From Patella vulgata (lineage: Eukaryota; Mollusca; Gastropoda; Patellidae): DNA of 64,000 nt. Below, piece by piece: positions 36,125 through 48,008 of this stretch. A program made the translations under genes and the position numbers. The notes below the pieces were generated by a model. The model made no database searches. It worked only from the letters and a program-made list of their open reading frames with translations, and had not been told where the DNA came from. Each line of letters starts with the position of its first letter. Position 1 is the first letter of the stretch. The stretch covers positions 38,893,540-38,957,539 of the forward strand of contig NC_065884.2 of assembly GCF_932274485.2 (NCBI RefSeq). The letters run 5' to 3'.

Positions 36125-36547
36125 ACAGTACCATGTTCACTCGATTGTCGCTATTTTTGGGATTGAGAGAATTCAATTCCAGAACATTCAATCGAGTACG
36201 CCCATTATCAATGAACACGTGATAGCAAAGACAAGAGTGTGATCAACTGAAGTCGACGAAGAAGATAAATTAACAACAGACTTGACCTATTCAAAATGCC
36301 TACGCATGTTAAATGAAATAAAAATTAATGTAATAAAATTTTGAATGTACAGAAAGGTTTATCATTTTTAAAGGGAATAATATTCTTGTGATTCGAAGTT
36401 CTATGTTCGAAGCTACATTATAATAATACTTCCGGTTTTCGAAGTTACAATATTTCCGGTTTTGAGAAAACTGGGTATTCCGACACTCTGCGTAATCCGA
36501 CATATTGTAACGATCCCGTACCATGTCGGATGTGACAGAGTGCACTG
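36125..36547. mobile_element. Possible pogo/Tigger-like MITE
   Basis: It lies between a broken family A array and a family C array. The ends resemble the CAGTG..ACTC pattern of pogo-type elements (CAGTACCATGTTCACTCG on the left, CAGTGCACTCTGTCACATCC on the right in complement). The match between ends is imperfect. Confidence 0.3.
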
Positions 36548-36640
36548 TATACACTAAGTTTCATCACTCTCTATCAGATAGAATCAAAGTTATCTTTCCC
36601 AAAGCATCGACCCAAAAAATTGTTAGCTAATCTTAACTTT

Positions 36641-37092
36641 CACCCGATTAGATTTTATTACATACTTCGAGAAGGTATTTGTTGAGTAATAAAACCTTCT
36701 AGTAGTTTATCGAGGGCTGGCCATCCTTACCGCACGGTACAAATATTATCACCACTAGAAGCAACAAATTCCAGAACAAGCCAGAACTCATACCAAAATG
36801 GACGCTTTATACAAATGAGTTTTTAGGGGAATACTAACCCTAACCTTTTTTAGAGAAGTAAAAACTAAATTAGACCCAAGTTCAGTCTTTTAAAAAGGGT
36901 TAGGGGTCGGGTTAGTTATCCCCAAAATTCTCATTTATATAAAGCGGCATTTTGGACTCCGAACCTCGATAAACTACTAGGTGGTTTTATTTGTACCCTG
37001 CGGTAAGGACGGCCAGCCCTCGATAAACTACTAGAAGATTTTATTACTCAACAAATACCTTCTCGAAGTATGTAATAAAATCTAATCGGGTG
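36641..37092. mobile_element. 452-bp palindromic MITE with 7-bp target duplication
   Basis: The left arm starts CACCCGATTAGATTTTATT; the right arm is its complement. The first 105 bp or so are almost perfectly paired, and weaker pairing continues to the centre. TAACTTT directly flanks both sides, and intact family C copies show CTTAACTTTAGCTCGAAATG at this place, confirming the insertion. Superfamily undetermined. Confidence 0.85.
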
Positions 37093-37423
37093 TAACTTTA
37101 CCTCGAAATGTTAATCATTGAACTCAGTCAAGACATTCACCTAATGAACATCTACATCAAGTTTAAACATTCTACCTCAATTAAAAGCAGAATTGTTACG
37201 TTCCAAAGTCTTTACCAATCAAATTGCGTATCGCTCCTTAGCCTAAGCAGAAAATTCTCATCATCGAACTTAGTCAAGGTAATGATATAATGAATCTATA
37301 CTTAGAGCTTCATCACTCTCATTTAATTATAACCAAAGTTATCGTGCCCCAAAGCATCAACCAATCAGATTGCTTAGCTCTGCTTACAGTAAGCAGACAA
37401 TGTTGATCATCAACCTCCATTAA

Positions 37424-37933
37424 AGACACATTATGGGAGATTTTTATAGAGAGTTGGCCATTCTTGCTATAACAGTTCAAAAGTAGATGAAAGAAGAATA
37501 TATTGAAAATTTCAGTCAAATTACTTTATTCTGAACATAGTTATCATCATTGTAATATTTGACTAGAAATGGTAGTGAAATGTGCCTTAACCTTGGCCAA
37601 TAGTTTGATTGACAGGCGTTAAACTCCACCTACATATCTCAATTATCAAGTCAAGTTTTCAATGGCATGCGGAAATGCTCTACAACGGCCTCGCTAAGTA
37701 CCCTCTATCATTTAGCCTCGATCTAACTGACGTATTCTCATCAGGGTGATTATTTGATTTAATCAATAAGTGAAATCCTATTTAAATCCGAGCTGTAGCC
37801 GAGCCATTCGTGGGTCTACAGAGTTGATTTTGGGCTTGTTGTTTAAATAAAGATCTAATTTATAATTTCTATAACATCTGAAGCCTAAATTAAGACTTGC
37901 AATAATAAGATTTAGCTCTTGCATAATGTATGT
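37424..37933 (+). mobile_element. Family F TTAA MITE, copy 2
   Basis: Starts AGACACATTATGGGAG and ends GCTCTTGCATAATGTATGT, between TTAA at 37420-37423 and 37934-37937. Family C copies read CTCCATCAAGGCATTGACC here, so the pre-insertion site CTCCATTAAGGCATTG is directly inferable. Confidence 0.85.
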
Positions 37934-38368
37934 TTAAGGCATTGACCTAATAAACACATACACCAAGTTTGAACATTCTAGCTCAATTAGAATGAGAGTT
38001 ATTGTGTTTCAAAGTCTCGAGCAATCAAATTGCTTATCGCTCTGCTTACCCCGAGCAGAAAATGCTCAAAATCTAACTTAGTCAAGGTATTGATGCAATG
38101 AAACTATACACCAAGTTTCATCACTCTCACTTTATTAGAGTTATTGTGTCCCAAAGCATCAACCAATCAAATTGCTTATCTCTGCTTACCCTAAGCAAAA
38201 AATGCTCATCTTCGAACTCCATCAAGGAATTGATCTAATAAATACCTACACCAAGTTTGAACATTCTAGCTCAATTAAAAAGAGAGTTATTGTGTCCCAA
38301 AAAGTTTGACGGACAGACGGACGAACCCATTTTTATATTCCCCTGCTTTCTTCGAAAGGCTGGGGACA

Positions 38369-38837
38369 ATTAATATGATGACAGGCAGTACATCTTTAAC
38401 TTTTGATTTTCATGCATGGTACATCAACCAGATGTCTTGAATTCATTTTTATCGGATAGAATCCACCTACGAGTATTTATTTGATCAAAATACAAGTTAT
38501 TTAGTTAAGTCTATGAGTACAAGTTTATCCCATCATTTTAGTCTGCTATAGATACAGGTGTAAAGATGGTGAGTAAGCTGATGTTTTTCAGCAACCACAG
38601 AAAGTTTAGCATGAAACCAGCTGAATAAATACACGGAAATCTATATTTATCATCTACAATGTAGCTCTACTACAAGTTCACAAGTTGAAATATTTAGAAC
38701 ATCACTGTTATGTTGAAGAACATACAATAAACTCAAATAATAGGAAAGCCATTTACCATCAATACACTCTCTCCCTCCCCTTTGACTAATCAAAATTATG
38801 AAATCAATTCAAACAGATAATATCTGTCAATATCTTA
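38369..38837. other. Non-coding interval, nothing recognised
   Basis: AT-rich; no supported gene or repeat family. Confidence 0.4.
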
Positions 38838-38841
38838 TTAA

Positions 38842-39118
38842 AGATGCATTATGTAAGATTTAGATAAAGAACTCGAAATTCTTGGTATAATAGTTTAAAA
38901 TTAGATAATAAAAAAAATAATATATTGAAAATTTCATTCATCTTAATTTACAAATGTATTCTGAGTGAAGTTATGACTGTTTGACTTAGCCTTGATTGTC
39001 CATTCTATTGTTAAATTATCGCGCATGTTTAAATCCATTTAAATCTCTGCCATCCAATGTTCTAGAGAGTTGATTATAGGCTTGTCAAGTTAATGTCTAA
39101 ATAATAATTTATATAGGT
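38842..39118 (+). mobile_element. Family F MITE, copy 3, truncated
   Basis: It begins AGATGCATTATGTAAGATTT after TTAA at 38838-38841 and follows the family (GAAAATTTCATTCA, AGAGTTGATTATAGG). The terminal GCATAATGTATGT is not found. Confidence 0.65.
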
Positions 39119-40360
39119 ACCCAGTACTCATTAAATACATTTTGCCAAGAATAATAGAGTCTAAATGTGTAATAAAAATATATGTACGTATAGCTGGTTT
39201 AGCAATATCTACCCAAGACTTTCCATTAATTCTATAAAACTAACAAATTATCCGTCCAGAATTGCAAATGGTAATGGAAGTTAATTCTTTAATGTAGTAC
39301 AAAGATTAATGAATGAAATAGCAAAATCTTGCAAAATTCTAGATAAATGATAATTTCAGTTGAGAAATTTTTAAACAAAACTCATTAATACTTGTAATAC
39401 TCATAATCTACCATCCAAATATTAGTTCCAGAAAAACAATTTTTCTGACATATAATTCTACTTTCTGAATTAAATGTACCAGAAACTTACTTTATTATTA
39501 AATTGATCATTAAATGAATACACAAGATAAGTTATAAAATACAGGTTAAAAGTAAAAGGATACATATATGGTAAATATAAACCTAATCCTTGTGAATACC
39601 ACTACAAAATGTCACATCATATTACATTTTGACTCTCCAGAAAAATTTCAAAATTGTCTGTAAGATGATAAAAACTAGTATTGGCCATCACTCATCATAT
39701 GTTGCTCCTACTTATAGCAAATATACCTTTAACCAACCAGGCTGTATGTAACAGCTGTTCTGACCAATGACAGACAGGGAAACACGAGCTGTTGGCAGGT
39801 ACATGTAATCTGCTGTTAGGAAGACGTAGCTTTCAACCCTAATGTTTCAATTGTGCTGTTACAAAAAGAAAACTAGACAATACACTCAACTGTTTTTGCA
39901 AAATTAATCAAAAGTATTGAAATTTGGAGTTATCTTGCTACCCCGTTAATACTTGTTCACTACAGCGCAAGTAAATCAAATTAAGAAAATCTGCCATGGG
40001 ATTTTCCAGACCTGGAAACATCAGGGGGTAGCAAGAACAGATAATACAGAATGATATCATTTATAAATGTTTGCATTATTTACTCAAGTGTTTTTCTTGA
40101 CGCTTTCAAAACTATGACTTTATATCCACTTTGAGTATTAAAGCAAAAGGTTACATATGACTCATGAATATTTTTATACTTTAATAGATTAGCACCACAC
40201 AAGTTACACAAGTTAGCCAACAAATTAAATTACTTGACTAATTTAATATTCGGATCCAATTATCAAAGACAAAAAGACTGGTCAATTTTCCTGAATTAAT
40301 ATTTTGTAAACTCAAACTACGGAATCAACAATCATCTAAAGTATTGCAGACAAAGTGAAA
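39119..40360. other. Non-coding interval, nothing recognised
   Basis: No supported gene or recognised repeat. Confidence 0.4.
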
Positions 40361-40994
40361 GATAGGTTGCCAGGCAACGAAACATAAGCCCACAGCAGCT
40401 ATATCGTCCGGGCAGTCAACAAGAGTTGTCACATATTTTTACTTTTTTCGGTATCGAAACATTTATAATATTAATACATTAAAATCTGATTAAGAGTATC
40501 AACTCATTAAGTAATTATCAGAAAACCATTAGAATTTGTTTGGTTTTTATAAAGTTCTGCCCCATGCTAACATTTAGTATACGAAACTTTTAACATCATG
40601 GATTTAGCTGTTCAAGTCATAAAAATTCATTGAAAATCAATATACTTGTTCGTCTTAAGATCTTAAACTCTGTGTATCAATCTGAAGTCAATCGGATGAT
40701 AACTTTAGCCTTTAGAGCGGAAATCGTTGAAAATCAAGGGCCATAACTCTGGCAGAAATGATCGGAAATCGCTTAAAACCAATAGGCTTCTTCGTCTCAT
40801 GACCTTGAACACTGTGTATAAATTTAAAGTCAATTGAATATTAACTTTGGCCTCTAGAGCGTCCACTGTGTATAAATTTAAGGTCAATCGGATATTAACT
40901 TTGGCCTCTTGAGCTTCCACAAGCAACTGGGACGCCGGACCGCCGGACGGGGGCGACGACAATATACGACCACATTTCAATGTGGGCATATAAA
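40361..40994 (+). mobile_element. Family A element A4 (150-bp subfamily)
   Basis: GATAGGTTGCCAGGCAAC and CATAAGCCCACAG at the 5' end, a few GGCCATAACTCTGGCAG units, CCGGACGGGGG, and a stem-loop CCACATTTCAATGTGG at the 3' end. Confidence 0.8.
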
Positions 40995-41218
40995 CACGAT
41001 TTTTCGTACAATCAGGGGCCATAATCCATGAAGTTATGGTCCGATACATGCCAATATCAAAAGGAATTGAGATCTTAAGGCGATAAACCAATATTTCAAG
41101 TTTCGTTGAAATTGGATAAAAATTGTGACCTGTAGAGTGTCCACAAACAAATTGTGGACGGACGGACAAACAGGGGCAACGGCATAATACGTCCACATGA
41201 AATTGTGGGCGTATAAAA
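40995..41218 (+). mobile_element. Family B 3' fragment
   Basis: One B unit (CGTACAATCAGGGGCCATAA) followed by GGACGGACGGAC and a 3' stem-loop ending GGGCGTATAAAAA. It directly abuts A4 on the left and a family F MITE on the right. Confidence 0.75.
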
Positions 41219-41224
41219 ACTAGA

Positions 41225-41551
41225 CAATGTAAAGGCAATTTGCTGAAAATTTCATTCAAATTGATCCACTATGAACTAAGAACTAAGCGATTGAAATTTC
41301 CACCTAGCCTCCATCATGTCAGTACGATAAACAGCATAGTCTCGATTATCCATTTAATCGTTAAATCGTAAAGGAAAGTTATGCAGTAAATCGGCTCATA
41401 ATCCACCAAAGATTGCAGGCTAGCGATGCCATCTAGAGTTGATTATGTTCTGGATAGGTTAATTAATGTCTAATTAATAATTTAGATATCATATTTTAGA
41501 CCTCAAGAAAGACCTGCAATAGATATATTTAGCTCTTGCATAATGTATGTT
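41225..41551 (+). mobile_element. Family F MITE, copy 4, 5' truncated
   Basis: Shares CAATTTGCTGAAAATTTCA, AAATTGATCCACTATGA and the terminus GCTCTTGCATAATGTATGT with TTAA. The left part is replaced by the family B fragment. Confidence 0.7.
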
Positions 41552-42156
41552 TAAGCCTTTTATAAATTGTAGCTGTTTGCATGAAAATAACTCAAGTGAA
41601 AAATCATACATGAGAAAGCATACCAAATTCAATAGTTTGTGTTGAAAATTACAGTTTGTGTTGTGTTTACCAGTTACCACACACTCTCTAAAGGTTTACC
41701 CAGAGCATGGGGAGAAAAAACAAGGTATCAATATTACATGCCTAATATACATGTAAAGGTGCACACATGGTATCTTAATACATAAACCAACTTTCTTTTA
41801 GATCTGATATAGACAACTATCGACTTGAGGGCACTAGTATCAAATTACATGACCTGGGGAATATTTTATAAGAGACAGAGAGAGAATTCCATTTTGGGGC
41901 TAACATACATTTTTGGTAAATCTTTGTTGGATAATTTGCCTACAAGATAACTTGGAGAGCCCCAAGAAACCCCACTAGCCTAGGATGGAAACTAAAAGTG
42001 CAAGCCAAATTAAAGTGCCTGTATGAAAATATTTCATGTACTTAGCGTGCTTCAAAGTGTGATTTTTGACAAAAGAATAACTTCTGGCTAATTTTTTCCA
42101 TCTATAATTAGAATATAGATTTTAAATTGACACCCACATTTAATGTCTTATTAGGG
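41552..42156. other. Non-coding interval with a possible decayed SINE
   Basis: At about 41868-42000, (AG)n, GGGGCTAACATACATTT and AAGAAACCCC resemble SINE family 2 in a very diverged form. No gene seen. Confidence 0.3.
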
Positions 42157-42981
42157 TTTCACACTGCGTCGCCAGTGTGAAACACTATTGTTTTTGTTAT
42201 TATTATTCTTATTATTATTATTTTTCGTTTTCCAATTTGGATTGCATCTCAGAAACTACTTGTCGGTTTGATTCGATGTCTTCGGTTTTACTGGGAAAGT
42301 TAGTGTGACTTAGAGATTAAAGCTATTTCCAACGTTCTGCGACAATGCAAAATGTCCGAAATCATCGAAGTTGTCAATTTTTGAAATATTGCCATAATAT
42401 TAACAATAATCGTCGGATTTTAACATTGGATACATTTTGACATAGCCAGAGACAAGGCACATAGCTACGGTTCTTTAGATATTTGATTTTCGACTAATCG
42501 TCGGAGATATTAGGCGCCAAATTTTGAAAATTTAAATTTTTACAAAAAACTTTATTTATGAATATTTTTATGTGGTATTTTACCCAAGGTTAAAGAGTCA
42601 TCTGATTTGACCAAAAATTGCACCATTTTTTGTCACCGTAATTTTCCTTGGCTGCAATTGGCTAATTCAGTTTTTCAGTCCTGGATTAATTATTTATTGC
42701 TCGATTTGTATAAAACAAAGTTCATATGCTCCGTGGTCCAAAATGTCATTTCTTTTGTTACCGGTAAAGTTACCTTTCCCCAACGGAAGTGACGTAAATT
42801 TAGCAAAAACTACAATTTTGACAGTTCGGTACCACTTTTTGAAAGCAAATATTATTTTTTTCAAATCTGGTATGACTGAAAGAGTGTGCCCTGTAAAGGC
42901 GCAGAAATCATCGGGCTCAGTTTTTTTAATTTCGATTTTGTTTTCGGGTCATTTTGATTTAAAGGTGAAAAAAGGTGAAAA

Positions 42982-45156
42982 GATAGGTTGCCAGGCAACG
43001 AAACATACGCCAACAGCAGCTAAATCGTCCGGGTAGTCAGCAAGAGTTGTCGCATATTTTTACTTTTTTCGGTAATGAAACATTTATAATACACTAAAAT
43101 CTGATTAAGAGCAATAACTTAGAAAACCATTAGAATTTGCTTGGTTTTTATAAAGTTCTGCCCCATGCTAACGTTTTGTATACAAAACTTTTAATACTGT
43201 ATTATGGATTTAGCTGTTCCAAGTTATAACAAGCCAACAGTGAGGCTGATGTCCCCCGCTGAAATCCCCAAATAAATAGATGACACATATTAATTTATCG
43301 CACATCTATTTTTTTCCAAAGTATCAAGCAATCAAACTGATTATCAACTATACACTAAGTTTCATCACTCTCTATCAGATAGAATCAAAGTTATCTTGTC
43401 CCAAAGCAGGAAATTGCTTATCTCTGCTTAGCTTTAGCTCGATATGTTAATCATTGAACTCAGTCAAGACGAACATCTACATCAAGTTTAAACATTCTAC
43501 CTCAATTAGAAGAAGAGTTTGACCAATCAAAATGCTTATTGCTCGTTAGCCTAAGCAGAAAATTCTCATCATCGAACTTAGTCAAGGTATTGATGTAATG
43601 AAACTATACAACAAGTTTCATCACTCTCACTTAATTAGAACTAAAGTTATCGTGTTCCAAAGCGTCAACCAAACAAATTGCTTATCTCTGCTTAACCTAA
43701 GCAGAAAATGCTGATCTTCGCACTCCATCAAGGCATTGACCTCATAAACCCCTACACCAAGTTTGAACATTCTAGCTCAATTAGAAGGAGGGTTATTGTG
43801 TTCCAAAGTCTCGGCCAATCAAATTGCTTATCGCTCTGCTTACCCTGAGCAAAAAATGCTCATCATCGAACTTAGTCAAGGTATTGATGTAATGAAACTA
43901 TACACCAAGTTTCATCACTCTCACTTAATTGGAACTAAAGTTATCGTGTCCCAAAGCATCAACCAATCAAATTGCTTATCCTCAGCAGAAAATGCTTATC
44001 TTCATACTCCATCAAGGCATTGACCTAATAAACACCTACACCAAGTTTGAACATTCTAGCTCAATTAGAAGGAGGGTTATTGTGTTCCAAAGTCTCGGCC
44101 AATCAAATTGCTTATCGCTCTGCTTACCCTGAGCAAAAAATGCTCATCATCGAACTTAGTCAAGGTATTGATGTAATGAAACTATACACCAAGTTTCATC
44201 ACTCTCACTTAATTGGAACTAAAGTTATCGTGTCCCAAAGCATCAACCAATCAAATTGCTTATCTTTGCTTATCCTCAGCAGAAAATGCTTATCTTCATA
44301 CTCCATCAAGGCATTGACCTAATAAACACCTACACCAAGTTTGAACATTCTAGCTCAATTAGAAGGAGGGTTATTGTGTTCCAAAGTCTCGGCCAATCAA
44401 ATTGCTTATCGCTCTGCTTACCCTGAGCAGAAAATGCTCATTATCGAACTTGGTCAAGGTATTGATGTAATGAAACTATACACCAAGTTTCATCTCTCTC
44501 ATTTAATTAGAACTAAAGTTATCGTGTCCCAAAGCATCAACCAATCAAATTGCTTATCTCTGCTTACCTTAAGCCGAAAATGCTCATCTTCAAACTCCAT
44601 CAAGGCATTGACCTAATAAACACCTACACCAAGTTTGAACATTCTAGGTCAATTAGAAGGAGAGTTATCGTGTCCCAAAAAGTGGGACGGACGGACGAAC
44701 CCATTTTAATAGTCCCCCTGCTTTCTTCGAAAGGCGGGGGACAAAAATTAATTGAAAATCAATATACTTGTTTGTCTCAAGATCTTAAACTCTGTGTATC
44801 AATCTGAAGTCAATCAGATATTAACTTTGGCCTCAGAAATCTTTGAAAATCAATAGGATTCTTCGCCTCGTGACCTCAAACACTGTGTATAAATTTAAAG
44901 TCAATCAGATATTAACTTAAGCCTTTAGAGCATCCACAAGGTTTTTTGAAGTGATCAAGGGCCATAACTCTAGCAGTAATTATCGAAAATCACTGAAAAT
45001 GAATAGACTTCTTCGTCTCATGACCTTAAACACTGTGTATAAATTTAAAGTCAATCGGATATTAACTTTATCCTCTAGAGCGTCCACAAGCAATTGTGGA
45101 CGCCGGACAGGGGCGACGACAATATACGACCACATTTCAATGTGGGCGTATAAAAA
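42982..45156 (+). mobile_element. Family A element A5, nested in E and hosting C1
   Basis: The 5' palindrome and leader (to about 43229) match A4 and A6. After the family C insertion the sequence resumes AATTGAAAATCAATATACTTG, the normal continuation. It ends with GGACAGGGGCGACGACAAT and a stem-loop CCACATTTCAATGTGG, GGGCGTATAAAAA. Confidence 0.85.
43230..44743 (+). mobile_element. Family C element C1, complete
   Basis: It opens CAAGCCAACAGTGAGGCTGA (stem AGCC/GGCT) and TGTCCCCCGC. About nine units follow in a two-unit higher-order repeat of roughly 284-294 bp, then GGACGGACGAACC. It closes with the stem-loop CCCCCTGCTTTC..GAAAGGCGGGGGACA. Both ends are precise inside A5. Confidence 0.88.
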
Positions 45157-46377
45157 TGAGCTATTTACAACCCATTCAGGCTTTTCATATTTTAAAATAT
45201 TTCTTCGCAACTTTCATTAACTTGTAGCATTAATCCATACGAAGAGAATCTATCTCAAAATTAGTTTGTAATATGAGCAGTTGCCGAGAAATGGGCAATT
45301 TTGCATGAGTCACTATTTACGCTAGTTTGCCTGTAAAAGAGTCAATTATTATTGGATTTTCATAAAAGTGACACCATTTGATGCGTAATATTAAATTTTA
45401 ACAAGGTCAAACCAATTTAACATTTTCAATGTAAAAATTCGTGCAAAAACTGTATTTATAGCTTTCGAAACAAATAATTTATTCAAATTAGTCGTATTTG
45501 TTGTTTGTTTAAAGTTTTGATATTTGATTCTAATCAAATAATAGAATGAACCCATACGATCATATAGATATCAGAAAATGGTTTCTAACTTGTTCAGTTG
45601 CCGAGAAATAGGCAATTTTCATCAGGTCACTTTTCAAGTTTTTTTGTCCATAAAGGTGTCAATTATTATTCGATTTTCATGAAATTTTCACTGTGTGATA
45701 CCTAATGCCATTTATGATTTCATACAATTAATTTAACACTTTTACTGTCACCGGAAGTAACGTTATTTTGGCAAAAACTTTATTTTTAGCCTTCAAAACA
45801 GATATTTTATTCAATTGAGTCTGATTTGTAATGTTTTTAAAATTATGATATTTGATTCCGATCAGCAAATAGATTGAACCCATACGATCATACAGATTCC
45901 AGAAAATGGTTTTTAACTTGTACGGTTACAGAGAAATAGACGATTTCCTACAAGTCACTCTTCAAGGATTTTGGTCTATAAAAGTGGCAATTATTATTCG
46001 ATTTACATAAAATTTTCACCATGTGATGCCTTATGCCATTTCTGATTTCATAAAACTAATTGAACATTTTCATTATCATCGGAAGTACTGTACACTTACA
46101 TGTAACAAATGTATAAAATGAATTGATATTGCTGGATTTGGTTGATTCGGTGCCCATTTTATTTGATGTGTGCAATGCTTATGTGGAAACCTGTTTAATG
46201 GTTTCATTGGTACCGGAAGTGAATGTTTAGGGTAACGTGGCACCGGTGACACCCGTCATTACTGCATCGCAGTTCTAGTTCAAGTTGCTTTTTGAAGGTT
46301 TTTTTTTTTTATTACCAATTTGGATTTCAGTGAAGTTTATCTAGAACATACATGTATGTTCACCATCATAAACATTA

Positions 46378-47945
46378 ACAAGCCAACAGTGAGGCTGATG
46401 TCCCCCGCTGAAATCCCAAAATAAATAGATGACACATATTCATTAATCAAACTGTACACTAGTTACATCCCCCTCTACCAGATAGAATCAAGATTATCTT
46501 GTCCCAAACCATCGACCAATGAAATTGATTAGCTAAGCTTAACTTTAGCTCGAAATGTTAATCATTGAACTCAGTCAAGACATTCACCTAAGGCCATGTT
46601 AATTCTGTGTTTCAGGTTTTAGGGTCTCCAGAATTCAGTGAGGGAGGGAGGTCAACACAACACACCTCCCAATTTTTAACACAACACACATTTTTTCAAC
46701 ACAACACAAACTCAGAATATATAGAGGATATTTGTCGTTTTAGAGTGAATAACATATTTTATTTCATCGAGAAGCAAGAAAACTTATATTTTCACGAATG
46801 CGTAGCATGAGTGAAAATATAAACGTTTTCTTGCTTAGAGATGAAATAAAATATGTTATTCACGACAAAACGACAAATGTTCTATTTATTTTATGATTTT
46901 ACAATCATTTTAGGTAAAAACACCATGGACTACTTTAGCCAGTGGAATAACACTTTTATTTCACTGATAAAACGCGGTATTCCACTACTGATCATAAAAT
47001 AAAGCTGAATATACCCAATAGAGCCATCTCCAGGATTGTTTTTCAGGAAGATTCTATTATTACTAGACAATCCATCAGGTGTGGATGTCACATTCTATGT
47101 TCATTTTAAGGCCGCCCTGGAGACACTCAAACTGGTCTATTGATATTATCATTGCAGTTCAGTAGCACTGCCATCCACATCTAATGGATTGTTAATTTAT
47201 GGAGTTTCTACAACGGTCCACTGCAGTGCCTTTATTTTCCCTGGCAGCACCGATATTTGTAGATTTAGGAGGGTGTTTTCACCAGTGTCTACCGCCACCG
47301 AATCTGCCATGATGGAAGTTGTAGGCAAGTTGAAATAAGTCGCACTGTACCGGAAATAATAGTAAATAAAATAAAAATTGTCCAGTCCGTTAAACTGTTA
47401 TTAGAAGTCAGCCCGTGTCAGGACAAACAAGTCTATGTACACATGTAACCAAGGACAACATGGCAGCGAAAGTTCGCGTGCTGACACATGGAGTAATGTA
47501 ATAACGTTTTAAATTTATGACCGTGATTTGTTTTCAAATCTTTCTGTATACAAATTATGATATTATTTTATTTTTTTAAATCAATATTTAATTTATGCGT
47601 GTAAATTAAAATATCTCTGCTTACCCTAAGCAGAAAATGCTCATCTTCGAACTCCATCGAGGCATTGACCTAATAAACACCTACACAAGTTTGAATTGTC
47701 TAGCTCAATTAGAAAGAGAGTTATTGTGTTTCAAAGTCTCGAGCAATCAAATTGCTTATCGCTCTGCTTACCCCGAGCAGAAAATGCTCAAAATCTAACT
47801 TAGTCAAGGTATTGATGCAATGAAACTATACACCAAGTTTCATCACTCTCACTTTATTAGAGTTATTGTGTCTCCCAAAAAGTGTGACGACAGACGGACG
47901 AACCCATTTTAATAGTTCCCTGCTTTCTTTGAAACGCGGGGGACA
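46378..47945 (+). mobile_element. Family C element C3, interrupted
   Basis: The 5' end CAAGCCAACAGTGAGGCTG, TGTCCCCCGC and one unit run to about 46592. C sequence resumes at about 47611 (CTCTGCTTACCCTAAGCAG) and ends with GACGGACGAACC and GAAACGCGGGGGACA. The 1 kb between is unrelated. Confidence 0.75.
46593..47610. other. 1 kb insert in C3 containing two foldbacks
   Basis: A long hairpin occupies 46721-46890 (arms of about 73 bp, nearly 90% paired). A second, looser inverted pair TTTATTTTATGAT / ATCATAAAATAAA follows at about 46885-47003, with inner AGTGGAATA / TATTCCACT. An AACACA-rich simple tract lies at 46653-46709. No coding content recognised. Confidence 0.55.
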
Positions 47946-48008
47946 AATATAATAGTACACCTGAATATCCAATTAAAATTAATAGCTAAGACAAAAAACT
48001 TATAACCT

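Larger units (their letters stand above)
36548..38368 (+). mobile_element. Family C element C2 with two nested MITEs
   Basis: The units carry TATACACTAAGTTTCATCAC, AACCAATCAAATTGCTTA, CTGCTTACC.TAAGCAGAAAA and AAGGCATTGACCTAATAAAC. The 3' end has GACGGACAGACGGACGAACC and the stem-loop CCCCTGCTTTC..GAAAGGCTGGGGACA. The 5' end (GATGTCCCCCGC) is missing. It is interrupted by a palindromic MITE (36641-37092) and by family F (37424-37933); both leave readable empty sites. Confidence 0.8.
42157..46278 (+). mobile_element. Helitron-like element E, split by nested A5 and C1
   Basis: The left end carries a strong hairpin GTTTCACACTG-CGTCGC-CAGTGTGAAAC (42164-42191). The right end is ACTGCATCGCAGTTCTAG (46261-46278), a stem-loop followed by CTAG as in canonical Helitron 3' termini. 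The right half has three repeats of about 320 bp (GTTGCCGAGAAAT..GGCAATTTT at about 45281, 45597, and a variant at 45922). CGGAAGTGACG..TTAGCAAAAACT on the left matches CGGAAGTAACG..TTGGCAAAAACT on the right, so both halves belong together. No Rep/helicase is present. Confidence 0.6.

Noticed and set aside
36840-36930. Telomere-like AACCCTAACC
   Set aside because: A single short match in the palindromic MITE interior, not an array.
43763-44807. Repeated proteins starting MNILAQLEGGLLCSKVSANQ
   Set aside because: They are translations of the family C higher-order repeat, appear once per dimer and show no domain; parsimoniously non-coding.
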